A DNA stretch of 64,000 nt from Fomitopsis serialis (GCF_022376445.1 NW_025955065.1:1-64000); one strand, 5' to 3'. Shown: positions 51,254 to 61,170, numbered from the stretch's first letter. Notes: generated by a model not told the origin, from the sequence alone. A program made the numbers and translations.

Positions 51254-51306
51254 CCCAGCATATATGTATCACTGCTGCACTCTACTTAGCAGTAGGTTAT
51301 GTATCA
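51254..51306 (-). repeat. Right terminal inverted repeat of the KDZ element
   Basis: Its complement aligns to 29407-29459 (ATACAT, TACTGCT and ATACATATA at equal spacing). Confidence 0.7.
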
Positions 51307-52210
51307 CTCTGCCAGCAACAGGTGCGTGTTGGGGTCAGGTGCCGGCAGCAACACGGCATAGTACTGAACCACGAAAGCAGTTAGGACGGCGGAGAACAAG
51401 CCGGCCTACAAGGGAATCATCATTATCTCGGTTGCTCGTTGCCGGATCACTATGTAGAACGGAGGCGTGAGCGTGACTCACAAAGACGAGGAGTGTGTTG
51501 ATTTCATTCCGCCATCGTTCTGCGCGGTCCTTTTCGTAGGCCCACGCCGTATCTGCCAACCTCAACCACGCTTCTTCAGGCTTTTGTGGGTCCCGCGGCT
51601 TCATGTACTTCTCGAATACTTTCTCCAAGGCACTTTCGTCCATCACAGCCGGCGGCGTTTGCGGCTCCCGCGGCATCATGAACTTCTCGAAGACTCTGGT
51701 CAGAACAACCTCCATTTCCGACGCCGTTATTGCACCCTTCGCCGAGTGGTCTGCCGACTCAGACGAATGCTTCGTTCCACTAGCATCTGGCAGCTCATCC
51801 GAGCCCTTCTGACGTACGTTAGGCCTTGGCACAGTGACACAGTCAAGAGATCGCCGACCACGCTCACATCATTTGGAGCCGACGAGGAGGCTCCCGTAGT
51901 GCCCGCACCGACCGCGTTGGATGCCTGTGTAGACGGCTAAGTGATCCCGTTCGCTTTTCAAACTGCTTATACTCACTGATAGCTCAGAGCCGCTGTTTTC
52001 GCCAGAGTTTGTTCGACGGATGGCGGGATTTGGCGAAGATGTTGGCTTGGGACCGACAGTCGTTGGTTCCCCTAGGATACCTTGGATGGACCGGACGGAA
52101 CTTGAAGAGTGGCCCGACCACTTGTACGCATTCCACGGATACAGGGAGATACAGTCAGTTTTGCTGCTGTGCGAGCGAAGAATAGCAATGCGCACCTCGG
52201 ATGGGGCCAT
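51307..52210 (-). pseudogene. DUF6535 protein, 5' half (gene C), interrupted by the KDZ element
   Basis: Exon 3 ends at 51482 with AEERWRNEIN-type signature (YEKDRAERWRNEINTLLVF). Exon 4 starts at 51405 with AGLFSAVLTAFVVQYYAVLL, continues PAPDPNTHLLLAE and meets the element end. The intron between them is at the same place as in gene A. Upstream sequence (PNPAIRRTNSGENSGSELS, possible start at 52210) resembles a first exon, but the 5' structure is uncertain. Exon 3 has an internal duplication (VFEKFMMPREPQ and VFEKYMKPRDPQ). It ends where gene B begins, on the same strand, and its upstream flank matches gene A's, so it is taken as the other half of gene B. Confidence 0.75.
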
Positions 52211-55108
52211 GATGACGCCGGCTGGTGAGCAGTGTAGAGAGATCCAAAGGGGCGGAGAGAGCGAGAAGACAGCTGAGAGTACGTATGGCGGACGAGGACG
52301 CACAACCTCGTATAGCTCAAGGTGGGGAATACGCGACGACTCGGAGCTGCTCACAAAAGCGCGCCGAGGACTGCACCTTGACGATGCGAGGACGTATGCC
52401 ACTGGGCTCGAGTCAATGTTGCCCCAGTGTCGAGTCCGCAAGGATCCGGACGCTCGCAGACACGTAAGGGAAGATACTTACATGCCATTGATTCCGAGAT
52501 AGCATCGCCGGTGACGCCGTTACGAGTTATCTAGTTCTGGCGGCAACATTAATGTACCTACAGGAAAACCATAACTAGACCAGGGTGTACTGAAGCCCAT
52601 GCGCGGTCTTCGTCAACGCGCAGAAAGCACTGAGGGGCTGCATGTGTACCATCCCTCTGTGCGACTGAGGGCGAACACTGACGAGAGTTCGCTGGAGCCG
52701 TCTACAAATTTTAGCGGCAGCAGCATATCCTGAGTCGAGACAGAGGCATAGAAGCTGTCAGGCGTGTCATGTCAATACCATGTGCACGTTGACGTCGCAA
52801 GCGCGTTCTATGCACAACGACTCGGAGATGATGGGACTGAGAGCGGCAGCACTGTTTTCGGCGTGAGCGGTCCATCACAAGAGAACGGGCATAGCTCACC
52901 AGTCATGACTACGCGCCACTGGGACTCTGACACGCGGGAATTACCTAAATGATGCCGCTCGATAGTACCTTTGCCTGGGTCAACCTCGTAGGTATCCCAC
53001 ATACGAAGTCCAGCTGCGCAAGTGCTCGCTGATAGATCGCGGGCGTGAGTAGGGAACTCGGCACTAGTATGTCGGGGGCCACTCACGTCGAACATAGAAG
53101 CTCGTGTCATTGCTTCTGTGGCCAAAGCCTCGAGTGTGTGGCCCTCAGCTCGTGTCAAGTGTCTAGGGTCCACTTCTTCCGGTGATTGGGCGGATACACT
53201 GAGCGGCTCCGTTGAACGGGCACTGGATGTTCCGCGCTGGCCTGATACGATAGCTACCTCACGGACCACACCCGCTCGCGGTGGTCTTGGAAACCGGTGC
53301 GAGACTTAGCGTGAGCAAGGATGAAACAGCATAGCTTGTGCATACCTTGCAATGGTACTCGACTGAAACGCATGTAATGCAAGAGCCCTCCGATGACTCG
53401 TCTGATCGCGCCGTTACTGTCTCGCAGGCTCGCGGCGCGGCGACGGTGCAGGGAAGCCGCCCGGGGATATCAGAGAGACTCGGACCTTGACCCAGGCTAC
53501 AATTGTGCAGCGTCGACCATCCAGCCTTGTTCAGGACACAGGTCGCGGTCTGAGACGATGCGCCGATTCAAGTGCAAGTGAGCATGATTTGGCGCCCGCG
53601 TCCCGTACGCGTCCCGCCACCCGTCCTCCTCGCGCCACCGCCTGCGTGTGCCAGTACATACTAGTTGCTTCTGCCCGCAACCTATGTCTCGACACGGCTC
53701 TCGCTTCATCGCAGAGCCCGCTTCCTGCATACGTGCTACGCACGACTATCTCTTCCAATTCAGCTTCTCCCTTACCGCTACCAAGGTCGCGACATGGCCG
53801 GGACCGCCGACCGGGCTCCTATGCTGAAAGGATTCGAGGAACTGAGGCTGTCGTTCGACTCATATCCTTCCTCTAGCTCTGATACACCTTATTGGCTGTT
53901 TTTTGCGACGCTCGTTCTTCTCTGCGCTCAAACGACATCCCGGTGCAAGAAAGCGCAAACGTTCGATCTGCTTTGAATCAGTATGCCATGGCGTGGCGAC
54001 GCAGGGGTGTCCGCTCGACGTCAGTACGAGCATACGCGAGGAGGATCTACATCGGTGAACGTACGTTATGACTTACTATGTGATGTGCATCTACTAACCC
54101 ATGTAGCCTTTCTTCGGCTAGCTGAGGTCGCCGCCGTGACGGTAGCGACACTGCACGCCCGTGAAGGCATTCAGCATACAAGGGGGTGAGACCTGCTTTA
54201 GGATACCGCGTACTCATCTCTATATGTCGCGGCGTGGAGGAGGAGTAGACCGGGGTCGGGCTGTCGGCTGTCAGTCTTGGGACGAAGTCTTAGAGTCCAC
54301 GACCCGCCCATTCCTCTACTACCCGTCCGCCACATAATTGCGTCCTGCACCATAACTAGCGACTAGTAGTCAGCTTAGACCAGGACCATCGTCATCACTA
54401 CCACTGCCCGCCGGTGGCTTACGTCCGGTGCGTTCCTATTTCCCGTGTATGGGTGTTGTGCTCATCCTCGATCTACCCTCCGTGGTTCAAGTTCGGGGAC
54501 TCCTTCGTCTTCTGCATAGGTGTCGTCTCCTGCACTAGTAAGTCATCGAGTCTCAGGGTGTTATGTAAAATACTTGTCACAAAGAACGCGACGTCCGAGG
54601 CCTAGTGAACCCAGAGATCGAAGCCGCATGTGGTACGTCACCTCCACCACAAAGTGTCTCCTTCCGCTGACACTGATAATCCGGCTTAGGGTTCATCAAG
54701 ATTCCATGCAATGCTAACTGATGGACGAGGAATACGGGCGACCACCTGCACAGTCCCCGAGGGAGGTCCTTAGTGTCTCAAGCCCTATCGACTGTGCTCA
54801 TCGTGCTCATCCCTTACGACACCTTATGGCACGATTTGTCTCGTGGACAGTCGATTCTTCGTCCGACTCTTGAAGATGCGCGCGAGACGAAGGTATGGGC
54901 GGCATGCTCACGCGTCCAGGTTTCATTTCGGACCTGCTATGATCCTGAATCGTGATGGTAGATTCGGCTCAACATCGCCTGAATACTCACGTCCTCGCGG
55001 GCTTCATTCGCCCTCGTACGCTCGTTACCGTACGCTTCTCTCGTCCCAGACAGCCCTCTCGCACACTGCGCCTGACTCCTATCGTGCCATAGGCACGTTT
55101 ATGCGTGG
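52211..55108. other. Upstream flank of the split DUF6535 gene; no gene
   Basis: The 52.5-53.4 kb segment matches parts of 16.9-18.4 kb (GCCTCGAGTGTGTGG and neighbours). The 53.4-55.1 kb segment has short ORFs without recognisable domains. Confidence 0.5.
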
Positions 55109-55113
55109 TACCT
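55109..55113 (+). repeat. Target-site duplication, left (TACCT)
   Basis: TACCT directly precedes the 5' LTR and is repeated at 61384-61388. Confidence 0.93.
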
Positions 55114-55315
55114 TGTAACGGATATTCCCGTTACGGTATGTCTCGTCTCATATGTTTGTCATTGTTTGCCTGAGGGCTCGTATGGCGCGCCTGTGCGCCT
55201 ACGAGACCTCAGCCTTTTACCTCGTCACCGCCTTTGTATGCACTCTGTAGACAGTACTCCTTGAATAGAGACTGGGTGCAGCGCATACGAGGCACGACGA
55301 GTAAGGCGCCTTACA
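55114..55315 (+). repeat. 5' LTR (202 bp)
   Basis: Begins TGTAACGG, ends CGCCTTACA, and is identical over all 202 bp to 61182-61383. The first bases can fold (GTAACGG/CCGTTAC). Confidence 0.97.
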
Positions 55316-55454
55316 CTTTTTTGCGCTCCAGAAAAGCTTCTATCTCTCTGGGGACTATCTACTCTAGGCAACAAACTCTCGAACCTCGAAATTTGACATC
55401 AACAAACTCTATGCTACTTTGATCATCCTCTGGCCAACTCGACAACTCGACAAG

Positions 55455-58133
55455 ATGTCCGAGTCGACCAACACCCCGTCCGCACCTTCGCGAGGCAGCC
55501 GCGGGTCCCACAGTGGAACCCGCAGCAAGCTGAAGGCGTTGCGTGCGGAAGTCCGAGCAAAGCTCGCCGCAAGTCAAGAGCGGATCAACAAAGCCCTCGA
55601 GGAATCCAAGCAACTCGAGGCCGAACTGCTGGCAACGGTCGACGCCGCTCTGTCCGAGGCCAGCAGCCGCAGTCGGTCTTCTCGCACGAAGACCACCCGG
55701 ACTGAGTCCTCTCACCGCGAGGACTCAGCCGGAGCCCTCACAGAGCAGGCGCCGTCCGACCGTGAGGTCGAACAGGCACCGCGCACTGAGCGGCTCGAGC
55801 CCAATGTCGAGCCCGCTCAAAACCGCCCGGAGACCGACTCTCCACCTGCTTCGACCCAGCCGATGAAGCTCGGCACCACTCTGAGGAGTGGTGAGCGCGC
55901 CGAGCTCGACAACGTAGCCGTAGTCGAGCTCGTGCCTGGATTGAACGAGCAGCACCAGGAGCTGACTCGCATCAGCACCCGGGAGGGCATAGGCACACAG
56001 TACTACAGTAGTACTGTGTGCAGTGGGAACGAGCCCACGCGTGTAGATACGCTCGTCGCGTGTTCAGAGATGAGCCGCGACACAAAAAATATATATTCGT
56101 TGTCGAATGACGTGTGCGCCATGTCGAGCAACTTGCTCGACGCGACGCGCGACGCGCTCGACCCTACGGGCGTCGAGCGTCACGGGTCCGTGGCGAGCGC
56201 CCTGAGTGCTAGCGCTCACCGCACTGCACTCGACCGCCACCACCGACTCCACGTCCTCGACCACTCCCACTCTCTGGGCAGCCACCTCGAGCGCCCGTCT
56301 GGCGAACCAGACACGCGCGCGGCCCCAACGCGAGTGCGAACTCGCGTTCGCGAATGGCTGGCTGACCTACCGCCAGTCCAGTCAGTGGCGACCGACGACC
56401 TGGTACCTCACGGTACCAGATCGCCAATTCCTCCCTCCCCGGCTCCTCACCTCACCCCTCTCGACTCGCGTCTTGACTCTGGCAACCAATACCGCGGCTC
56501 TGGCGACACGCAACCCAGCCGCGCGACCCAGGACTTGAACACTGCGCGTTCAAGCCCAGCGCCGAGCTGCAAGACCGAGCGGACCACGAGGAACGCGGAT
56601 CGTGGAGGCGGCGAGGAAATCCCGAAGGAACGAGAAGGGTGCGAGGAAGGCACGAAGGGAGAGAGGGAGGAAGGGTGCGGGGCGAGCAGGGAAAGCGAGC
56701 AGGAAGACTCGCAAGTCGAAGGTACGCCCATGCTGGACGTACCCACCTCGCCTCCGCCTGTGCCAGTACCCCCGCCAGCGTGCGTATCGATGAACACGGA
56801 GTTCGTCGAGCGTACCGCTGGTCACGGAACCAGGTACGACTGCGAAGTCGTACCTTCCGCTCCGCAAGATAGCACGACTGTGCTACGGGACGACCTCGCA
56901 GTCGTACCGTCCATCTCGCAAAGCGACACAGTGGACGCGCAGCAGTGCACGTCCAACGTGTCCCATTTGTCCATCACCGATCCATGGAGAGCGAGTACGC
57001 CGAGCTTGATGCTCGACGTACACGCTACCGACCAGCACGAAGGGTCGAGAACTGAAGGTACGCCCCTGATGGACGTACCCATCTCGACATCCTTCTTGTC
57101 CGGGGTCGAGCCCGCTCTTCAAGAGAGCACACCCTTCAATTCGCGAGGCGGCACGATGGACATGCAGCGATGCATGCCCAACGTGCCCAATTGGACCTCG
57201 ACTGCATGCGATGCAGCGTGTACGTCTAGCTCGTCGCTCGACGTACACGGCGTTCGTGATCACCATCCGCCGCATGATACTGACAACTCGTCGGGTAGCC
57301 ATACTGCGCGACCAGCGGCGCATCAAGAAGGACTGCACGTCCTTGCAGAAGTGCAGGCCTCCGACAGTGTCAGCACAGCTGAACCTCCCTTGGTTCAGCT
57401 GGCCGAGCCATGGAGCGACCCCGACGATCTCTCCCGCAACGCGCTCGATCCCGCAAGGTTTCTGGCGAGCGACCCTCAGTGCGCAGCTGAACCATCCACG
57501 GTTCAACTGGCAGATTCCCCGGACGAACTCGTCTACGACCGCCAATCGCCTGGTCACGACGTCGACGCAGAAGGCTGCCGAACCGTCACGCATGCGACCC
57601 AGGACGCACGTATCGCCCCAACGGACGTGCGACAGAGCGACCGTCCATGCGCAGCCGAACCGCGCGCGGTTCAACTGCTAGACTCCATGGACGATTCCGA
57701 CTTCGACACCTCCAGCAGCCACCAGCCGCGCGCGAACACCATTCAAGAAGACTTGCACTTCCTGTCGGAAGTGCAAGCCTCTGGTCTCTTCGAGAAAGCT
57801 CAGCTGGTCGCGGTTCAGCTGGCAAGCCCGCGAGACGACCTCGACCGGCTGGACGAAGCTGCGGACTTCGCTCACATTCAGAGCAGCAACCCATTGCGCT
57901 TCAACTCGGTGCAGGACTGCCGCATCGCCCCGACGGACGTGCGGCCGAGCAATCGCTCGTGCGCAGCTGAACCGTACGCGGTTCAACTGGCGGGTCCTAC
58001 GAACGATCTCGACCTCAACCTCGACCTCTCCAGCCACCACTACCCCCTACTCGCGACCCCGGCGCCCCGGCGAGCGCGCAGATCGAAGCTCGCGTATTCC
58101 CAACGAATGCGCGAGCTCGAGATCGCGACTTGA
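55455..58133 (+). CDS. LTR-element ORF1 (coiled-coil N-terminus, repetitive, Gag-like position)
   Basis: The start chosen is ATG 55455 (MSESTNTPSAPSRGSRG), which gives 892 aa; the open frame extends to 55419. Residues ~25-75 form a heptad-like coiled coil (LKALRAEVRAKLAASQERIN), similar in position and style to Gag N-termini of fungal Ty3 elements. The rest is low-complexity Ser/Asp/Pro-rich with recurring short modules. These include AEPPLVQLAEP, AEPSTVQLADS, AEPRAVQLLDS and AEPYAVQLAGP; EGTPMLDVP and EGTPLMDVP; and IAPTDVR twice. Each module coincides with a DNA hairpin. No enzyme domain was found. It ends at TGA 58131-58133, overlapping the next ORF in the -1 frame. Confidence 0.6.
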   Translation: MSESTNTPSAPSRGSRGSHSGTRSKLKALRAEVRAKLAASQERINKALEESKQLEAELLATVDAALSEASSRSRSSRTKTTRTESSHREDSAGALTEQAPSDREVEQAPRTERLEPNVEPAQNRPETDSPPASTQPMKLGTTLRSGERAELDNVAVVELVPGLNEQHQELTRISTREGIGTQYYSSTVCSGNEPTRVDTLVACSEMSRDTKNIYSLSNDVCAMSSNLLDATRDALDPTGVERHGSVASALSASAHRTALDRHHRLHVLDHSHSLGSHLERPSGEPDTRAAPTRVRTRVREWLADLPPVQSVATDDLVPHGTRSPIPPSPAPHLTPLDSRLDSGNQYRGSGDTQPSRATQDLNTARSSPAPSCKTERTTRNADRGGGEEIPKEREGCEEGTKGEREEGCGASRESEQEDSQVEGTPMLDVPTSPPPVPVPPPACVSMNTEFVERTAGHGTRYDCEVVPSAPQDSTTVLRDDLAVVPSISQSDTVDAQQCTSNVSHLSITDPWRASTPSLMLDVHATDQHEGSRTEGTPLMDVPISTSFLSGVEPALQESTPFNSRGGTMDMQRCMPNVPNWTSTACDAACTSSSSLDVHGVRDHHPPHDTDNSSGSHTARPAAHQEGLHVLAEVQASDSVSTAEPPLVQLAEPWSDPDDLSRNALDPARFLASDPQCAAEPSTVQLADSPDELVYDRQSPGHDVDAEGCRTVTHATQDARIAPTDVRQSDRPCAAEPRAVQLLDSMDDSDFDTSSSHQPRANTIQEDLHFLSEVQASGLFEKAQLVAVQLASPRDDLDRLDEAADFAHIQSSNPLRFNSVQDCRIAPTDVRPSNRSCAAEPYAVQLAGPTNDLDLNLDLSSHHYPLLATPAPRRARRSKLAYSQRMRELEIAT

Positions 58134-60466
58134 TTGCTGCACTACCGTTAGTGCAGCAGCCGGCGCTTACGGACCCCGACACGCCAGAACGGTGTCCCGA
58201 CCGTCAACCCGACGAGAACTTCACAGTTCTCGGCGAGGGCTCACTCCTAGGGGACCCCACCCAACATCCTATCGACCTCCCCGCGGCCCCCGACACCCAT
58301 GGCGACTACGACAGGCCCATCGAGTCGGAGACCGCGAGCACACCCCGGAGGTCGCGCGCAGGACGAACGAAGGATCAGGACGGGGATGAGGGAGACGTCG
58401 ATGAGGTCGTGAAGGCAGGAGAGGCAGACGGGAAGATTCCGGTAGACGGAGGAGAGGGGGAAGGGTGCAGGGCAAGCACAGAGGACGAACGAGTCGAGCG
58501 GGATAGCTCGACGACAGGTACGTCTCCTTTAGGCGTACCTAATTCGCCCCTACCACCATCTCCGGCCCCCCTACCACCATCTGTGACGACCACGACAACC
58601 AATGCGGTTGTCGTGGCAGCCACCACGTACGACGAGGGCACGGATGACCCAGGAGGCGACCTACAGGTCGCACCTGGCACAGCCAGGCAACGCGGTACGA
58701 TCGGCGAGCGAGCGAGCTCATCCGATGTATCCAACACGGTCACGACTCATGCACAGACGTCGGGCCTCTCGACCGACGTCTATGCTAAGGAGTTCGGCGG
58801 CGACTCGGACGGCGAGTACCTCGCGGTACTCGCCCCGCCACCATCACCTACTGTACTACTACCAGCGTCGATCGCGACCACCCGGAAGGTCGTCGCAATC
58901 GACGGTGGTCCGCCCACATCACAAAGCGACAGCGTAGTCGCATCAGCAGCCATGCATGGCGGTGCGTTCGGAACGCATACTACATGCACTACCGACTCGC
59001 CCCGCCTCGTCACGACTGGTGCGGCACTGCCATCGAGCTCTATGCTCGATGTAGGTGCCGCTGAACATCCTCTTAAGGAGGAGTGCGAGTACCTCAGGGA
59101 ACTCGCACACCCACTGGATTCGCACTCAGAGCATACGGCAGACGGACATGATTGTCCGACTGCCAAGGGCGAGTACCATGAGGTACTCGCCAACTCATCT
59201 TCTTTGGTTGCAGTGCCACCGCCGTGTCGCGCTGGGACGAAACATTCAATCGTCGTGAACGAACGTCAGGATGGGAAAGCGGATGAGCCCCAGTCGGTAG
59301 ATCGCGAGCAGTCGACCGAGACGTCTACCATGGTAGACGTACGACAGGCTGCACCCGAGAACGAATGGCGACCGACGGGACGCTACGTGCTACCAGCACG
59401 TCGCGCCCACGGGCAGCACCTCGAAGACCGACGTGGACTGGCCGCGGATTACGGCGACGAACACCACGCCAAGTACCGCGAGGTACTTGACACATTCAGC
59501 AAACAAGACCAGTACCTGCTGCCGAGCACATCCAAGACGGATGTGCTGCCTTCTTCCCCGGACCCAGCGCAGTCAAATGAAGGGACGGGGACTGACGAGG
59601 TCACGTCGGTAGTTCCAGGGCAAGGGACCATTGACGAGGACGAATCCTCGTCCTCGCGGGTACAATTACCTGGACCGTGTGGTGTGGCGGGTGCATCCGG
59701 CTTACTGGGTGATGTGCCCGCATCGAATGACGCGACGACCAGGGCGTCGTCGCGCGCCCGTAAGAAGGAACAGCCAGCGCGAGGGCTGGACTCATTGGAC
59801 TCAGCACAGGGAGGAGCTACCTCCGCCGCGAGGGGGGACACCCTCCTGAGAGGGGAAGGGAGCGGGGCCTCAAGCGGCCACCGCTTGTTCCACACCACCA
59901 CCAGTACATCACACCGAGATGTACTGGCCTCGGATCCGGCAGTGATATGGACGCCAAGCCGTGAGCTTGACGTACAGGCTATCCATGGGGACTCGACACG
60001 AAGGTCAGCTACTCGCACATCGAGCCAGGGACTCAATGTGCAGTACACTTCACGAGTGGCCAGTACATCACATAGTGTTGTACTGGGATCGGACGCAGTC
60101 ACGGGCCGTACATCCAGCGTTGAGCTCGATGTACGAGCTTCACGTCGAACATCGAGACAGGTACCACCTGTACCACGCGTGTCGAGCGATCGACTCGACG
60201 TACAGAATACAGGTGACCGTCGCGGCCATGACCTTACTCGGGAAGCTAGTACCTCGCGCCGCGACGTACCAGCATTGAACCGAGTACCGACTGCACCGAA
60301 TCAGCCAGTGACTGTTGATGGAGTCAATGGCCCATGGACAAGGTGCTGCGTGAGGAGTGCTTCACCCTCCTTGCAGACCAACTTGACCTCGACCTCGACG
60401 AGGCTGAGTTTGCGGCGAGTGCTGGCGAGTGGGACATTTGGGCTCACTGCAAGAGTCAGCACTTAG
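58130..60466 (+). CDS. LTR-element ORF2 (-1 frame relative to ORF1, repetitive)
   Basis: This ~778-residue open frame overlaps the ORF1 stop, and its frame is also open upstream of 58130, so there is no obvious AUG. Expression could be by -1 frameshifting or splicing. Recurrent modules are GEYLAVLAPP, CEYLRELAHP, GEYHEVLANS and AKYREVLDTF; SSMLDVGAA, SRELDVQAI, SVELDVRAS and SDRLDVQNT; and SHRDVLAS, SHSVVLGS and SRRDVPAL. No RT (YxDD), integrase or protease motif is visible. Protein function is unknown. It may exist mainly as sequence carrying RNA structure. Confidence 0.5.
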   Translation: MIAALPLVQQPALTDPDTPERCPDRQPDENFTVLGEGSLLGDPTQHPIDLPAAPDTHGDYDRPIESETASTPRRSRAGRTKDQDGDEGDVDEVVKAGEADGKIPVDGGEGEGCRASTEDERVERDSSTTGTSPLGVPNSPLPPSPAPLPPSVTTTTTNAVVVAATTYDEGTDDPGGDLQVAPGTARQRGTIGERASSSDVSNTVTTHAQTSGLSTDVYAKEFGGDSDGEYLAVLAPPPSPTVLLPASIATTRKVVAIDGGPPTSQSDSVVASAAMHGGAFGTHTTCTTDSPRLVTTGAALPSSSMLDVGAAEHPLKEECEYLRELAHPLDSHSEHTADGHDCPTAKGEYHEVLANSSSLVAVPPPCRAGTKHSIVVNERQDGKADEPQSVDREQSTETSTMVDVRQAAPENEWRPTGRYVLPARRAHGQHLEDRRGLAADYGDEHHAKYREVLDTFSKQDQYLLPSTSKTDVLPSSPDPAQSNEGTGTDEVTSVVPGQGTIDEDESSSSRVQLPGPCGVAGASGLLGDVPASNDATTRASSRARKKEQPARGLDSLDSAQGGATSAARGDTLLRGEGSGASSGHRLFHTTTSTSHRDVLASDPAVIWTPSRELDVQAIHGDSTRRSATRTSSQGLNVQYTSRVASTSHSVVLGSDAVTGRTSSVELDVRASRRTSRQVPPVPRVSSDRLDVQNTGDRRGHDLTREASTSRRDVPALNRVPTAPNQPVTVDGVNGPWTRCCVRSASPSLQTNLTSTSTRLSLRRVLASGTFGLTARVST

Positions 60467-60950
60467 CTGTGGGCATGCCATCGAGGAGATGTCCCCGCGA
60501 CCGAGGACATATTCTCGTGCAGCTCGTCGAGCATGGGACCACTTCCAGAGGGAGCTGGAAGTGGTTCCACTCGAGTTCGACCCTCGACTCATTGCACCAC
60601 TTCCTATGGAGATGGTGCGACATTGGGCCTACAACAAGCTGGGATGGTTTGTTGTACCACCTCGCAGTCGACCTCAGGATGACTCCGACTGGTACAACTC
60701 CTCTGATGAGGAGCCCCGTACCACAACTCGCGAGGATTACTCTGACCATGTTGAGTCAGAGTATCTCTCCGAGTCTGAGCATCATAGCTCGTGGGATTCT
60801 TCGGATCCAGGTTCTGAGGGGACAAACTCAGTAGTAGTCTCTGACTACTACGAGCAGTCCGAGATGGAGGATACTTACAGTTCTTCTGCACTATCTGCTG
60901 AAGACGAGGGTAACTCTGAAGATGCAGACTACTACTCTGAGTCCGAGTAG
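60334..60950 (+). CDS. LTR-element ORF3 (C-terminal acidic segment)
   Basis: The frame from 60334 reads VLREECFTLLADQLDLDLDE and EFAASAGEWDIWAHCKSQH. After another frame change near 60.47 kb it reads EEMSPRPRTYSRAARRAWDH, FQRELEVVPLEFDPRLIAPL and WAYNKLGWFVVPP. An extremely acidic Ser/Tyr/Glu tail ending ADYYSESE follows, with a stop at 60948-60950. The two halves are more protein-like than the end of ORF2. The real product may therefore switch frame through short introns or frameshifts that I could not settle. Confidence 0.42.
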
Positions 60951-61170
60951 TAGCCTACCTGCTGGTTGCACAACTCTGTCGAGTGGTGTATGACAATGGT
61001 GAACGGTCGTGTCTGCTCACTGACGCGAAGTAGTTTGTCGCTGTCTACAGTTCGACATCACCCTTGTCTTGCCAATTGCTACCACCGTCGGGTTGTTGCA
61101 TGTACTAGTCCTTTCCTTTTCCTTTTCTCTATGTTTCTCTGGTTATCGCTGGGACCCGTGGTCGTGTCCA

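Larger units (their letters stand above)
29407..51306. mobile_element. ~21.9-kb KDZ (CxC2-type) DNA transposon
   Basis: The element separates the two halves of one DUF6535 gene. Its ends are inverted. Reading inward, the left end is GGCATATTTATACAT and the right end (complement) is GGCAGAGTGATACAT. Both are followed by TACTGCT and then, at the same distance, ATACATATA. About 70% of 53 positions match without gaps. The exact ends are uncertain by ~7 bp (29400/51313 if GGCA is included), and no clean target duplication is visible. It carries an intact KDZ transposase (41.84-44.95 kb), three other multi-exon genes and a second KDZ-type gene tail. Confidence 0.8.

Noticed and set aside
29415..51300. 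TET/JBP dioxygenase expected as a KDZ companion
   Set aside because: No HxD...H-type dioxygenase segment was recognised in any frame. I do not claim one.
53390..54000. Plus-strand ORFs near 53.5 kb as a gene
   Set aside because: Composition is repeat-like, with no recognisable domain and no homologous partner in the window.
55316..55345. Primer binding site after the 5' LTR
   Set aside because: CTTTTTTGCGCTCC does not match a tRNA 3' end that I can name, so no PBS is annotated.
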